Shown here: positions 51,050 to 60,858 of the stretch, one piece after another
Numbering within the stretch: the stretch's first letter is position 1
Layout of the letters: each line of letters opens with the position of its first letter
From: an uncultured Methanobrevibacter sp.
Lineage (GTDB): Archaea; Methanobacteriota; Methanobacteria; Methanobacteriales; Methanobacteriaceae
Length of the DNA stretch: 64,000 bases
Assembly (NCBI RefSeq): GCF_902771435.1
Contig: NZ_CACXXB010000003.1
Location: 58,734-122,733 of the forward strand
Direction of reading: 5' to 3'
The notes under the pieces: generated by a model
Databases searched by the model: none
What the model saw: only the letters and a program-made list of their open reading frames with translations
What the model was told of the DNA's origin: nothing
Program-made: the position numbers and the translations under genes

Positions 51050-51768
51050 TGGAAATTAGATGGTTAGGCCATTCAGCTTTTGAAATTATCAGCGATGATA
51101 ATGTAAAGATTTTAATTGATCCGTTTATCAGCAATAATCCTGCCTGCCAGGTCCCTGTTGAAGAATTAAACCCGGATATTATTTTAATTACTCACGGTCA
51201 CTCTGATCATTTTGGCGATGCATTAGAAATATCCAACAGCACTAATGCACCAATAGCCTGTATTCATGAAATTTCACTCTTTTTAGCTAAACAGGGGATT
51301 AGAAACATTGGCGTAAATATTGGCGGATCATTCATATTTAGAAATATAAAATTTACAATGCTTGATGCTAAACATTCATCTGACATTGATATTGTAGAGG
51401 AAACCACTCCTGGTGGTTCTGCCGCAAGCTTTTTAATAACTTTCGAAGACGGTACTAAAATATTCCATGCAGGAGATACTGGCCTATTTGGTGATATGAA
51501 AGATATTATTGGTGATATCTACAAGCCGGATGTCGTAATGATTCCGATTGGTGATAAATTTACAATGGGTCCTTTCGAAGCAGCACTTGCTTCAATGTGG
51601 TTAAATCCAAAAGTGGTTATTCCAATGCATTACAATACATTCCCACCTATAGAACAGGATCCTGCGGTGTTTGCCAATTTTGTAAGTCAGTTTAACCCTA
51701 ATATTGATGTAGTGGTTATGAATCCAGATGAATACTTTGAGTATAATCCTGAAGATTATCAGGATTAA
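51049..51768 (+). CDS. Metal-dependent hydrolase, UPF0173 family (MBL fold)
   Basis: A 239-residue metallo-beta-lactamase-fold hydrolase related to UlaG. THGHSDHFGDA near residue 45 is the HxHxDH metal motif; HAGDTGLFGDM near 143 and PMHYNTFPP near 193 supply further ligands. Substrate unknown. The ATG overlaps the upstream stop (TAATG). Its 3' end overlaps rqcH by 4 bases. Confidence 0.9.
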   Translation: MEIRWLGHSAFEIISDDNVKILIDPFISNNPACQVPVEELNPDIILITHGHSDHFGDALEISNSTNAPIACIHEISLFLAKQGIRNIGVNIGGSFIFRNIKFTMLDAKHSSDIDIVEETTPGGSAASFLITFEDGTKIFHAGDTGLFGDMKDIIGDIYKPDVVMIPIGDKFTMGPFEAALASMWLNPKVVIPMHYNTFPPIEQDPAVFANFVSQFNPNIDVVVMNPDEYFEYNPEDYQD

Positions 51769-53768
51769 CTTCTTTCATATTTTTTTCTTTGATGATATTC
51801 TTCGTCAATATCGCATTTTCCGGATGGCAATACTCGTATGATGTCGTCGAGTGTTAACAAATCATCCTCATTTATTTTACTAAGAATTTTTTTAGCTATT
51901 GCTTCTTTTTTTGTAAATCCTGGTTTGAGAACAACAAAATTTTCACAGTGTGCCTCAAGAGCATCGATTGGTCCGGCCATTATTCTTTTTCCCTCATAAT
52001 CCACAATACCAATCGCAAGTTTCACTCTTGCGCTTCGGATGTAGTTGCGATGACCCCTTATTACAAATGACCCTTTCGCTAAAAACTCACCTGATTCTGG
52101 TGTTTTTGAAACTTGGTCAGGATGCACCCAATATACGTCTTGAGATGTGAATCCCAACGACCAAGCAGATGAAAATGATGCTGCAAACTCCCCGGATTCT
52201 TTAAGGATATTGTCATTTAATTCATTGCCATTTAATTTTATTGCAATTGATGACGCACCATGTATATCAGCATGTAAGTAAATGTCATTTGGGTCAAGAT
52301 ATTTTTTTACAATGCTTTCATTGGTGTTTGCATCACGGCCTCCAACAACCAAAATGTCGTCCGAACTTAAGAACCATCTTAACTTCTCATACCATTTCAG
52401 ATTTTTCTTAACCCTCTTTTTAGGTGTGGATATGTTTTCCATGGCTATGTCTTTTTTAGCTTTTACATCTTCAAGTTGTTTTTTGGTATTTTCAATTGCT
52501 ATTAATGCACCTTTTGTTTTTCTTTTGGCTTTTTTGGCTTTTTCATAGTAATTTTCAGCATTTTCAGGTATAGGCAATTTCGGATCAATGGTTAACTTTG
52601 TATTGTCAATGTCTAATGTCAAAACGCCCATCTTGTCGATTGATTCAAAAATTTGAGCTTCATTCATACCTTCCTTTTTGGCATTTTTTAGGATTTTTCC
52701 AATTTCTTTAAAAGAGTAGTCCTTACTTCTTGCCTGATTGACAACATTAATTATGTTTTCGATGGTCGGATAATTAGAATAAATAACCTCTCCTTTATGT
52801 TGGCAGTCTTCGATGGTAGTGTTAAAATTATCAAGTGTTTCTTCTTGTAAACGCAATCTTTTTTCCAACTTATTTACTTTTTTATTCCATGCCGCTTCCT
52901 TCATATCTTTTATGCCGGTATTTACTTTTTTGGAATAGAATTCATCACAGGCTTCATTGAAATTTGAATAATATGTCTTTTCAAAATCATCATATTTAAT
53001 CAGGTCAATCGGCACAACATCCTCTTTTGATTCATTTTTAACGATTTGAGGCTTGACGGAATCATTTTTCAAATTATCAAACAGGTTTCTAAGACCTTCA
53101 TATAATCCGTTTAGTTGTTCATCACTCAATTCGGCGTTCGGTGTATTTTTGTCAATTTCTGTTATTTCATTTGCTCTTTTAACGATTTCTTCCGCATAGA
53201 GGCTGCCCAAACCGTTTCTTGCAAGGGTCCTGACAACATCACTGTCCTCCTCAAATAACAATTTAAATTCTTCATTGCTGACTGTTATCGGATTTATGCC
53301 TCTTTCTTCTGGAAATATGTATTCCTTTTTGGAACTTATGTCTCTGTTGCTCCAGTGTTTTCTTTTCAATGGCAAAATGATGTTATTTTCATCATCCAAA
53401 AGGATTATGTTTCCTTTATCGAACAGTTCCACTATGATTGTATAATATTTGTCTTTTTTAACTCTAATTTCAACCACACGATCGAAATTATGCTGTTTGA
53501 TGCTTTCCACATGAGCTCCTTTAATCCTTTTTCTTAAAAGCATTGGAAATGTCGGTGGGGTGGTTGGATTTTCAAGAGGATATTGGCTTGTATGTATTCT
53601 GGAGCCGCATTGCATTACCAAATCCACTCTACCAGTTCCTGGAACATGGAATCTCATTACAACAATGTCTTTAGTTGGTTGGAATGATTTATCGACTCTT
53701 GCACCACTTAATAAATTATTTAATTCATCACTTATTGTATAAATATCTACATTAGACATTGTTTTCAT
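51765..53768 (-). CDS. rqcH: Ribosome rescue protein RqcH (NFACT/Rqc2 family)
   Basis: Binds split 50S subunits with stuck nascent chains and recruits alanyl-tRNA to add Ala tails. The NFACT-N part (MSNVDIYTISDELNNLLSGARVDK, MQCGSRIHTSQYPLENP, LLRKRIKG) is followed by a long coiled coil (~285-460). The NFACT-R domain has the conserved DILVVGGRDANTNE near 485, DIYLHADIHGASS, and SGEFLAKGSF. 667 residues. The ATG at 53768 is chosen because AAGGTG lies 6 bases before it. Confidence 0.92.
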   Translation of the reverse strand: MKTMSNVDIYTISDELNNLLSGARVDKSFQPTKDIVVMRFHVPGTGRVDLVMQCGSRIHTSQYPLENPTTPPTFPMLLRKRIKGAHVESIKQHNFDRVVEIRVKKDKYYTIIVELFDKGNIILLDDENNIILPLKRKHWSNRDISSKKEYIFPEERGINPITVSNEEFKLLFEEDSDVVRTLARNGLGSLYAEEIVKRANEITEIDKNTPNAELSDEQLNGLYEGLRNLFDNLKNDSVKPQIVKNESKEDVVPIDLIKYDDFEKTYYSNFNEACDEFYSKKVNTGIKDMKEAAWNKKVNKLEKRLRLQEETLDNFNTTIEDCQHKGEVIYSNYPTIENIINVVNQARSKDYSFKEIGKILKNAKKEGMNEAQIFESIDKMGVLTLDIDNTKLTIDPKLPIPENAENYYEKAKKAKRKTKGALIAIENTKKQLEDVKAKKDIAMENISTPKKRVKKNLKWYEKLRWFLSSDDILVVGGRDANTNESIVKKYLDPNDIYLHADIHGASSIAIKLNGNELNDNILKESGEFAASFSSAWSLGFTSQDVYWVHPDQVSKTPESGEFLAKGSFVIRGHRNYIRSARVKLAIGIVDYEGKRIMAGPIDALEAHCENFVVLKPGFTKKEAIAKKILSKINEDDLLTLDDIIRVLPSGKCDIDEEYHQRKKYERS

Positions 53769-53850
53769 AGTAAACACCTTTTTCAATCAATACTTTAATA
53801 TATAATAATCACTAAAATTATATTAATATAATTTATTATGGAGGATATCA

Positions 53851-54123
53851 ATGGACGCAACTGTTAAAGTCACAACAATTCATATTATTTTTGGTCTTAT
53901 TGCAGCTTTAATTTCAACTGCTTTTACATTAGGTTGGCTTGGATTTAAAAATGATATTTTTGCTGGATTCATTGCATTAATCATTTTGTACTTTGTCGGC
54001 CAATTCTGTCAAAAGATAGCTGGTGATGAAATTTCCGGATTCTCCCAATGGTTATGGGATGGAATTTCACCGTTCTTTTTCACTTGGGTTATTTCATACA
54101 CATTATTTGTAATGTACTTATAA
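53851..54123 (+). CDS. Small membrane protein, three helices
   Basis: A 90-residue protein with hydrophobic segments near residues 10-28, 36-54 and 70-90. FAGFIALIILYFVGQFCQKIAGDEISGFSQWLWDGISPFFFTW is a striking composition with conserved-looking Trp residues. It may belong to DUF5379 of Methanobacteriales; I am not sure. GGAGGATA lies before the ATG. It is convergent with the DUF2070 gene (6-base overlap). Confidence 0.7.
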   Translation: MDATVKVTTIHIIFGLIAALISTAFTLGWLGFKNDIFAGFIALIILYFVGQFCQKIAGDEISGFSQWLWDGISPFFFTWVISYTLFVMYL

Positions 54124-55935
54124 TCCCCCAAAGAAAATCCACATAAATACTATTAATAATGCAGTAATAAGCAAAACTGGAGCTATAATTTTACTTACGG
54201 CCACAACTGAACTGATTGTTGATATCAATTCGGTTGAATTGTTAGGGCCGAAAGTATTAAGATTTTTAATCTTTTCGGTTCCAGTTCCAACTTCTACTTT
54301 TTCTAAATCTTTAATCGCTTCCTGAATACCTGCTCTAACATATTCAATGATTCTTTCTCTTTTTGCTATTCCAATTGGATTGTATCCCCGTGATATTGTA
54401 TTTACGGTATGGGTATCTGTTGTCATCACTTCTATTTCATCAATATCCAAATCGCTCACGGCATCCATTATTTCCTGTCTGAATCCAATTTCCATGTTGT
54501 TTGAATCGAATAGAACATAAGCTGTTTTTTGATTGTCAACTTCAATAACCATGATTTTTATGCCGCTTTCACCGACACCTTGCTGCTTGTCCAAATCATC
54601 CATGTTGTTTTGCCAACAGCCAATTTTAATTGGACATTTTTTCTGGTCAGGGTCGATTTTATCAATAACGTCAATCAAGTCGAACACTTCGGAATTTCCA
54701 GGAAGAACCTCACCGCTTTCAGGCGCAAATGAGTTATGGCAGTCAACAATGACTGAGTCCTCTACATGGCATCTGCTTCTGCTTTGAGCCATCATTGTCA
54801 GGCCAACACCAAATTCGATGTCATCCACTGCTTCAGGTGCAAATGTGGATAATATAATCATACCATCATTGAAAAATTGCACTCCAATATTTGCTTTGTC
54901 AGAATTGTATCTTACAAATTTACTTGCATCTGGTGAATAATGGACATATTTCAAACCTTTTTTCACGGTGTTTTCGATTTTATCAATTTCAGAAACTGCA
55001 ATCGGATTAAAGTCATGTGTTGAAGGGCCATGGGCCACCATTGTAAAGTGATCAAATTTATTTGCAAGGATAGTTGGCATGTTTGATCCTCCCAAATCTC
55101 CGAGAGGTCCCGGATGGACTGATGGGGAAATGAATAATGCTTTTATTCCTTCTTCAGTTTTAAAGCTGACGAAAGTGACTACAGTGTCAATGGCTTCACT
55201 CATATTTTCGAATAACCCTTCCAGAGAATTTGATCCTTCATTCATATGTGCGATAAATAAACTCAATAAATCCAGAACACCGATTCCCAGGTTTTTCTTA
55301 AACGGTGAAGCAATAACTCTGATGAATGCATATATTGCTAAAACAAATATTATACCTGCGATAATTGCCTTTAAAGTAATCTGTAAAATTATAGGTCCGA
55401 TAAAACTTGTATCGGCTCCTAAGAAGTTAACTAGAGTAAACATTGCCAGAATCAATATTGGTTGAATCAAACCGGTTCCTGCGGCAATTACAAATCTTAC
55501 CTTGGAGGTTGCCCAAAATACCAATGTATTGAATCCGAATATTAAAACGCATCCGAACAATAATGAGTTTATATACAAATCCACTCCTATGATTCTTGTT
55601 ATTATCTCTCCGATAATTATCACTAAACATAAGAATGTCATTGAAAGGGCGGACAGGAACATTGAATGTTTAATTTTTAAATTGATTCCATGAAAGCTGC
55701 TGATTGTCTGCTGATTAAGTGCCCCGCTCATAATTGAAGTGAATCCGAAAACCATCAATCCGAACAGTCCACCATAGAATATGTCTGCCAATATGCCGAA
55801 GTTAGTTAAATCAAGCAGATAAGAAATACTTCCCATCAAAAAACTAATTACAATCATTCCAATAATTGAAAATTTGGTGTCCGGCAAGGTTGTGATATAT
55901 TTTGACAATCCCGCAACGCTACTCATACTTGACAT
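54118..55935 (-). CDS. DUF2070 family membrane protein
   Basis: A 605-residue archaeal protein with about seven N-terminal membrane helices (residues 20-210), a large soluble domain (~215-570) and a C-terminal membrane helix (583-602). The soluble part has FISPSVHPGPLGDLGGSNMPTILAN with HPGP, HGPSTHDFNP, VDCHNSFAPESGEV and TDTHTVNTISRGYNPIG. The many conserved His/Asp residues suggest a metal-dependent hydrolase activity near the membrane, but no function is established. Confidence 0.88.
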   Translation of the reverse strand: MSSMSSVAGLSKYITTLPDTKFSIIGMIVISFLMGSISYLLDLTNFGILADIFYGGLFGLMVFGFTSIMSGALNQQTISSFHGINLKIKHSMFLSALSMTFLCLVIIIGEIITRIIGVDLYINSLLFGCVLIFGFNTLVFWATSKVRFVIAAGTGLIQPILILAMFTLVNFLGADTSFIGPIILQITLKAIIAGIIFVLAIYAFIRVIASPFKKNLGIGVLDLLSLFIAHMNEGSNSLEGLFENMSEAIDTVVTFVSFKTEEGIKALFISPSVHPGPLGDLGGSNMPTILANKFDHFTMVAHGPSTHDFNPIAVSEIDKIENTVKKGLKYVHYSPDASKFVRYNSDKANIGVQFFNDGMIILSTFAPEAVDDIEFGVGLTMMAQSRSRCHVEDSVIVDCHNSFAPESGEVLPGNSEVFDLIDVIDKIDPDQKKCPIKIGCWQNNMDDLDKQQGVGESGIKIMVIEVDNQKTAYVLFDSNNMEIGFRQEIMDAVSDLDIDEIEVMTTDTHTVNTISRGYNPIGIAKRERIIEYVRAGIQEAIKDLEKVEVGTGTEKIKNLNTFGPNNSTELISTISSVVAVSKIIAPVLLITALLIVFMWIFFGGL

Positions 55936-56053
55936 AAAAAATTATCCTACCATTTTTTTTAATATTCATATAAAATTTAGTCATAAGAAATATATTAAAT
56001 TTATCAAATTTTTACATATATTTCACAAAATTATGTTGTGTAGAAAATAACAT

Positions 56054-56116
56054 TTAATAATAAACACAATTAAGCTTCTTTTTTTTGGGGGTTTGTTTTT
56101 GGTTAGTGATTTCCAT
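56054..56116 (-). CDS. Possible Lys-rich micropeptide, 20 residues
   Basis: A strong GGAGGGGTG lies right before the ATG at 56116; the frame reads MEITNQKQTPKKKKL and ends in CVYY. It starts 18 bases after the stop of the exported protein gene at 56135-56839. Only the ribosome binding site supports it. Confidence 0.25.
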   Translation of the reverse strand: MEITNQKQTPKKKKLNCVYY

Positions 56117-56134
56117 TGCACCCCTCCTCATCAT

Positions 56135-56839
56135 TTATATCGGCAGCTTTCCGGTGTATTGCTCAATTGTGCTTCTGGCATTATCTAGGTCAAGTCCAGT
56201 TTCTTCTTCCACTGTGGATTTGATATTGCTTAAATTAGTGTTGTTTGCATATTTATTTGCTTTTGACTGTAAATCTTCAGTCACGTTTTTCACGGTGGAA
56301 ATGGTATTGTTTAAATCATTATTTTCCGGAAAAACATTTTTGTAGTGTACTGATTTGGCCATGTGAACTGCCATGTCCTTGTCGTTGCAGCAGATCATGA
56401 TATTGTCGTGAGTGGTTTCATTTGCTAAAGGAATGCAATAGAATTTGCCATTATAATTTATTTTAATAATGTCAAAAATGTGGACTTCCAACAATTGATC
56501 AGCATTTATCACATAACAGGTAAAACCATCTATGTTTTGCTTTTCTCCATTTTTTACTACATCATTCAGGGTATTAAAACCTAATTCACTCACTTTGATA
56601 AGATTCTTGTCCTCATGGTTATTGTATGTTACTAATATTCCGTTGTTCCAATTCCATATTTTGGCACTCTGAACATCGCCATTATATTTTGTCTGATTGG
56701 CGGGAACTTCTATTGTTGTTCCATTTGGGGTTATATCAATTTTTTCATATTGTACTGAGGTCAGCATTACAAAAATAATGCCTGCCGCAATGATTAGAAT
56801 TATTATTCCAATTATAATTATTTTTTTATTATTATCCAT
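56135..56839 (-). CDS. Exported protein with N-terminal membrane anchor
   Basis: A 234-residue protein with one membrane helix (IIIIGIIILIIAAGIIFVML, residues 6-25) and an outside part rich in Asn sequons. The middle (GILVTYNNHEDKNLIKVSELGF, IKINYNGKFYCIPLANETTHDNIMICCNDKDMAVHMAKSV) looks like a small alpha/beta domain; the end (~180-234) is helical and Asn/Thr-rich. Common domain of Methanobrevibacter surface proteins, function unknown. Confidence 0.7.
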   Translation of the reverse strand: MDNNKKIIIIGIIILIIAAGIIFVMLTSVQYEKIDITPNGTTIEVPANQTKYNGDVQSAKIWNWNNGILVTYNNHEDKNLIKVSELGFNTLNDVVKNGEKQNIDGFTCYVINADQLLEVHIFDIIKINYNGKFYCIPLANETTHDNIMICCNDKDMAVHMAKSVHYKNVFPENNDLNNTISTVKNVTEDLQSKANKYANNTNLSNIKSTVEEETGLDLDNARSTIEQYTGKLPI

Positions 56840-57052
56840 AGGTCATACCCTCATTATTTTAGCGAGCAATAATTTATTTTCACTTGACTCTACATATCTG
56901 TTTCAAATACATAAAGCAATCATAAGGTTAATTAAAGATTGTATTTTTTAGTATATAAAAATTCAAATAAAGACTCTATCTGGAATTGGTGTGGTAAGGT
57001 AATAATTTTCTCATGGTTATCGCAATCGTCATTCATGAATGGTTCATGCGGG

Positions 57053-57604
57053 TTATGGGTCTTCCGGGGAAAGTTTAAACTCCATATTATACATGCCTCT
57101 TTTTAAAAAAGATTTTTTATTGTATACTTTAAAGCCTAATCTTTCATATAATGCCTTTGCTTTAGGATTTCTGAAATCTGCATCCAAAATAACTCTTTTA
57201 TAACCATTTTTTTGAGCATAATCAATAACGTCTTTTATGACTTTTGTTCCATAACCTTTGGACCTTTGACTTTCATCAATTGCCAATTCTGCGATATATA
57301 AATCATCTTTTTTAATGTCACAAATGACAAAATGATCCCATATGGATACAATTAACAGTTTAAGGGAGTTAAAATGAGTTTTGGGTTGTTTATCATGGGT
57401 ATATGCAATCAACATTCCAACAATGTTTTTGTTATCATAAATTACCATGATGCATTCGTCCTTTTTTAGATTTTTTCCAAGAGCTGCAATAGCCTTTTCT
57501 TTTGAATCAAAAAGCTTATCATAAGTCCTAAAGTCTACGTTATACTTTAATGTTGCAATTTTATTTACATCATGAATTTGAGGGTCGAATGTTACATATT
57601 CCAT
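57053..57604 (-). CDS. GNAT family N-acetyltransferase
   Basis: A 183-residue acetyltransferase. ECIMVIYDNKNIVGMLIAY is followed by DLYIAELAIDESQRSKGYGTKVIKDVIDYAQ, with the acetyl-CoA-binding QxxxGxG near 117, then VILDADFRNPKAKALYERLGFKV. Target unknown. It stands alone. Confidence 0.9.
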   Translation of the reverse strand: MEYVTFDPQIHDVNKIATLKYNVDFRTYDKLFDSKEKAIAALGKNLKKDECIMVIYDNKNIVGMLIAYTHDKQPKTHFNSLKLLIVSIWDHFVICDIKKDDLYIAELAIDESQRSKGYGTKVIKDVIDYAQKNGYKRVILDADFRNPKAKALYERLGFKVYNKKSFLKRGMYNMEFKLSPEDP

Positions 57605-57833
57605 AGTTGTCTCCTTTTAATCATTTTTCTCAAAATCATCATAATCGTTAATAATTAATTTATCATATGTAGTTAAAAAAGTGTCTTTTTAGGGTTATAT
57701 TTTTTCAAATTAAAACCTTCTCATTATAATAAATTTTTTTCACCCATTAAATTTATTTAATCTAAAAATTTTATATATTGATATACTCAATATTTTTTTT
57801 AATTAAAATGATGTATTATATCAAGGTGTAAAA

Positions 57834-58355
57834 ATGGAAAGAAAATTGAATGTTCCAATTAAAGATGAAAATTTATCTGAATTAAATGCGGGGGATGTAG
57901 TTTATTTAACTGGTAATATTTTAACTGCAAGGGATCAGGCTCATAAACGTTTGCTAGAGCAAGGAGCTCCATTGGATATTGAAGGTGCGGTCTTATTCCA
58001 TGCAGGACCAATCATTTCCAAAAAAGATGATGAATATGAGATGGTTGCTGTCGGCCCTACAACTTCAATGAGGATGAATCCCTACCAAAGTGATGTTCTG
58101 GATATGGGTCCTAAAATTGTCATCGGAAAAGGCGGTATGGATGATACCGTTCGTGAGGCCTTAGTCAGAAATGAGGCAATTTATGTCGTGGCAACCGGAG
58201 GCTGTGCAGCATTATATGTTGATGCAGTTGAGGAAATTGAAAGTGTGGACTGGCTGGACTTGGGAATGCCTGAAGCAATGTGGAATTTAAAAGTTAAAGA
58301 TTTTGGCCCTCTTATAGTGGCAATGGACAGTCATGGTAATAGTTTATATGACTGA
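57834..58355 (+). CDS. Class I fumarate hydratase, beta (C-terminal) subunit
   Basis: With the alpha subunit it interconverts fumarate and malate through a [4Fe-4S] cluster, in the partial reductive TCA route of methanogens. The 173 residues show [22 protein letters not shown] near 22, [20 protein letters not shown] and [14 protein letters not shown], then ATGGCAAL. The alpha subunit gene is not in the window. The related L-tartrate dehydratase beta subunit cannot be ruled out on sequence alone. Confidence 0.9.
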   Translation: MERKLNVPIKDENLSELNAGDVVYLTGNILTARDQAHKRLLEQGAPLDIEGAVLFHAGPIISKKDDEYEMVAVGPTTSMRMNPYQSDVLDMGPKIVIGKGGMDDTVREALVRNEAIYVVATGGCAALYVDAVEEIESVDWLDLGMPEAMWNLKVKDFGPLIVAMDSHGNSLYD

Positions 58356-58446
58356 TTTTAAAATTAATCTAAATGCTTATATATAATTTAATTTATAGTA
58401 TATTTTAATTTACATTATTTTTATAAGAATTTATGGAAGTGTAATT

Positions 58447-58779
58447 ATGGCTGACGATATAAACGTATTAGCAGAAAAAAAATTGAAAACAAGAATGACA
58501 AAAATTAGAAAATGTAACAGGGAACCTGAGGAAAAAGCTAAGTTTTCAGAAAAATTCGGTGTTTCTTTTGAAGTGGAATTCCACAACAAGAATCCTGATG
58601 CTCTTTCAGACGGTTTTACATTCATTACCAGTCCTGACGGTAAAGTTTTATTTGCAGATTATTTCTACGGAATACCTGAGGAAGAGGAATATACAACTGT
58701 TCCTGTTAAGGAAAAACAATTAAAATCTATTTTAGAATTTTTTGAAGATTTCAAATTACAATTTGACGATTCCGATTAG
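58447..58779 (+). CDS. Conserved hypothetical protein, 110 residues
   Basis: Family not recognised. Basic N-terminal helix (EKKLKTRMTKIRKCN), then FEVEFHNKNPDALSDGFTFITSPDGKVLFADYF and an acidic end. No membrane part. The next gene starts on the base after its stop, so both are translated from one message. Confidence 0.65.
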   Translation: MADDINVLAEKKLKTRMTKIRKCNREPEEKAKFSEKFGVSFEVEFHNKNPDALSDGFTFITSPDGKVLFADYFYGIPEEEEYTTVPVKEKQLKSILEFFEDFKLQFDDSD

Positions 58780-59928
58780 ATGATAGTCAGTAGCTCTTTA
58801 GATGAAGTTAAAAAAAGAGAAAAGGCTCTTTTTATAATTAAGGATTTGATTGAAAATAAAGGAAGGTCAGCCCTATTCGATTTGACAGGATTATCTGGGG
58901 GATTTATTGCATCACCTTCACAAATCAGTCTTTTGGAAACCTATGTCGGACCTGCAATTTTTGAACAGGAACTTCAGGAAGTGGGAATAGAGCATATGGG
59001 TGGAGAAAAAGTCATTCCGTTAAATAGGACTTCTTCCGGAATATTGGCCACTATTTTGACATTGGTAAGTAAGGGTTCTAACGTGGTTCATTATTTGGCC
59101 GAGCTGCCTGCTCATCCGTCAATTCCAAGAAGCTGTAATTTGGTTGGAGCAAATTACTTTGAAACAGATGTTTTTGACGAATTTTCAATACCTGAAGGTA
59201 CTTCATTGGTTGTTGTGACCGGTTCTACCATGGATCATAAGGTGATTGATGAAGATGAGTTTAGAAAAGTTATTGAAATGGCTCATGAAAGAAATATCCC
59301 CGTCATGGTTGATGATGCATCTGGAGCTAGACTAAGGACTGTCGTATTTAATCAGCCGAAAGCATGTGATTTGGGTGCTGATATTGCAATCACCAGTACT
59401 GATAAATTAATGCCTGGCCCAAGAGGGGGGCTTATGGCAGGTCGTGAAGATTTAATTGATGAAATTAAGGTCAAGGTCAATCAGTTCGGTCTTGAAGCAC
59501 AACCTCCGGCCGTTCTTGCAATGGTAAATGGCATTAAGCATTTCGATGAAGATAATCTGATAAACAGTTTTTCAAGAAAAGATGAATTATTCGGCCTGTT
59601 GAGTGAAAAATTTGATAATTTTGAAACTACTCCTACGGGAGTTATGATCTCACCTGAAGGTTTGGCCGATGAGATTTCAGTCGAACATTATTTGTCCGAT
59701 AAGGATGTGGCGTTTGTATTTTCATTTATTTTATTGAAAGATTATGGAATAATCACTATTCCTGCAGTTTCAATGCCCGGTGCATCTGCTACAATACGTT
59801 TTGATTTATCAACTAATGATGCATTTAATCTTGATTTAAATGATTTATGTAAAAAAATAGAATCTTCATTTAATAAGCTACAGGAAGTAGTTATTAATGA
59901 AGATGAATGTAGGGAGATTGTATTTTAG
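58780..59928 (+). CDS. SelA-like PLP-dependent enzyme (MJ0158 family)
   Basis: A 382-residue fold type I PLP protein of the archaeal family named after MJ0158 (TIGR03576). HMGGEKVIPLNRTSSGILATILTL near residue 70, VMVDDASGARLRTVVF near 171 and ITSTDKLMPGPRGGLMAG near 205 with the PLP-binding Lys. It resembles bacterial selenocysteine synthase, but MJ0158 itself is reported not to make selenocysteine, so the substrate is open. It is coupled to the gene before (no gap), and its 3' end overlaps birA by 4 bases. Confidence 0.85.
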   Translation: MIVSSSLDEVKKREKALFIIKDLIENKGRSALFDLTGLSGGFIASPSQISLLETYVGPAIFEQELQEVGIEHMGGEKVIPLNRTSSGILATILTLVSKGSNVVHYLAELPAHPSIPRSCNLVGANYFETDVFDEFSIPEGTSLVVVTGSTMDHKVIDEDEFRKVIEMAHERNIPVMVDDASGARLRTVVFNQPKACDLGADIAITSTDKLMPGPRGGLMAGREDLIDEIKVKVNQFGLEAQPPAVLAMVNGIKHFDEDNLINSFSRKDELFGLLSEKFDNFETTPTGVMISPEGLADEISVEHYLSDKDVAFVFSFILLKDYGIITIPAVSMPGASATIRFDLSTNDAFNLDLNDLCKKIESSFNKLQEVVINEDECREIVF

Positions 59929-60842
59929 TTTTTGATAATACATTCTCCGGAAATTACTTTTTTCAAGGTTCCATCAATTTTTTCAACAATAAGAGCTCCT
60001 TCTTTATTAATACCTACAACATAACCGTCATAATATGTATTGAATGGTTCTCTTACTTCAACTATTTTTCCGATGGAGTATGAACGTTTTCTCCATTCTT
60101 TGAGGATAACTTCATATCCCTCATGATTGAAAAGTTCACTTATTTTTTCGAATTCCTCCAGGAATATCTTAATTAAGAGGTTTTCATTGCCTTCTCGTTT
60201 AAGCTCTTCTTTAAGGGTTGTTGTACCAGCCTGTAACTCTTCAGGGAATTGTGACACATCTAAATTTGCATCAATTCCCACTCCTATAATGACATTTTCA
60301 ACAGTATTGAATTTTGCAATGGCTTCTGTTAGGATTCCACAGACTTTTTTGTCGTTAATAATTATGTCATTAGGCCATTTGATTTCAGGCTCTTCAACAC
60401 CAATTTTTTCAAGAGTTTTTGCAACCGCCACTCCGGTGGCCAGTGTAATCATCGGGAATTTGGACTGGTCCACATTCGGTTTTAATATAATTGATAACCA
60501 GACTCCTCCCAATGGGGATTCCCATGATTTTCCGGATCTGCCCTTTGCTTTTGTCTGCTTTTCAGAGATTACCACAGTTCCGTTTGCAACATTGTGCATT
60601 GATAGAAATTTGGCAACGGTATTTGTTGAAGCAACTTCTTTGAAGACGTATAACTCTTTACCGATGTATTGTGTGTTCAAATCTTTCTGAATTTCAGATT
60701 TTTTGATATAGTCGGTTTCTTCATTTCCGACTTCCTTTACTATATTTGAAAAATCATCGATTTTAATGCTTTTTATTTCACTGAGAGCATCATCAGAAAG
60801 TTTATTCTCTCTTTCCAATAGCTTAATAATTTCTTCTCGCAT
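59925..60842 (-). CDS. birA: Biotin-protein ligase (BirA)
   Basis: Attaches biotin to the carrier protein of pyruvate carboxylase. KGRSGKSWESPLGGVWLSIIL near residue 112 is the biotinyl-AMP loop; KWPNDIIINDKKVCGILTE near 168 and GVGIDANLDV near 202 complete the catalytic domain. The C-terminal SH3-like domain (VEVREPFNTYYDGYVVGINKEGALIVE) is present. The N-terminal ~60 residues look like a short helical region. It starts 16 bases after pycA, as in related methanogens where pycA and the ligase gene are neighbours. Confidence 0.94.
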   Translation of the reverse strand: MREEIIKLLERENKLSDDALSEIKSIKIDDFSNIVKEVGNEETDYIKKSEIQKDLNTQYIGKELYVFKEVASTNTVAKFLSMHNVANGTVVISEKQTKAKGRSGKSWESPLGGVWLSIILKPNVDQSKFPMITLATGVAVAKTLEKIGVEEPEIKWPNDIIINDKKVCGILTEAIAKFNTVENVIIGVGIDANLDVSQFPEELQAGTTTLKEELKREGNENLLIKIFLEEFEKISELFNHEGYEVILKEWRKRSYSIGKIVEVREPFNTYYDGYVVGINKEGALIVEKIDGTLKKVISGECIIKN

Positions 60843-60858
60843 TTATTAATCTCCAAAG

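Noticed and set aside
55079..55465. 128-codon plus-strand frame opposite the DUF2070 gene
   Set aside because: Antisense to conserved coding sequence, no ribosome binding site, no recognisable domain.
56932..57036. 34-codon minus-strand frame after the GNAT gene
   Set aside because: No ribosome binding site, no motif; only a chance palindrome (57030-57041) at its start.
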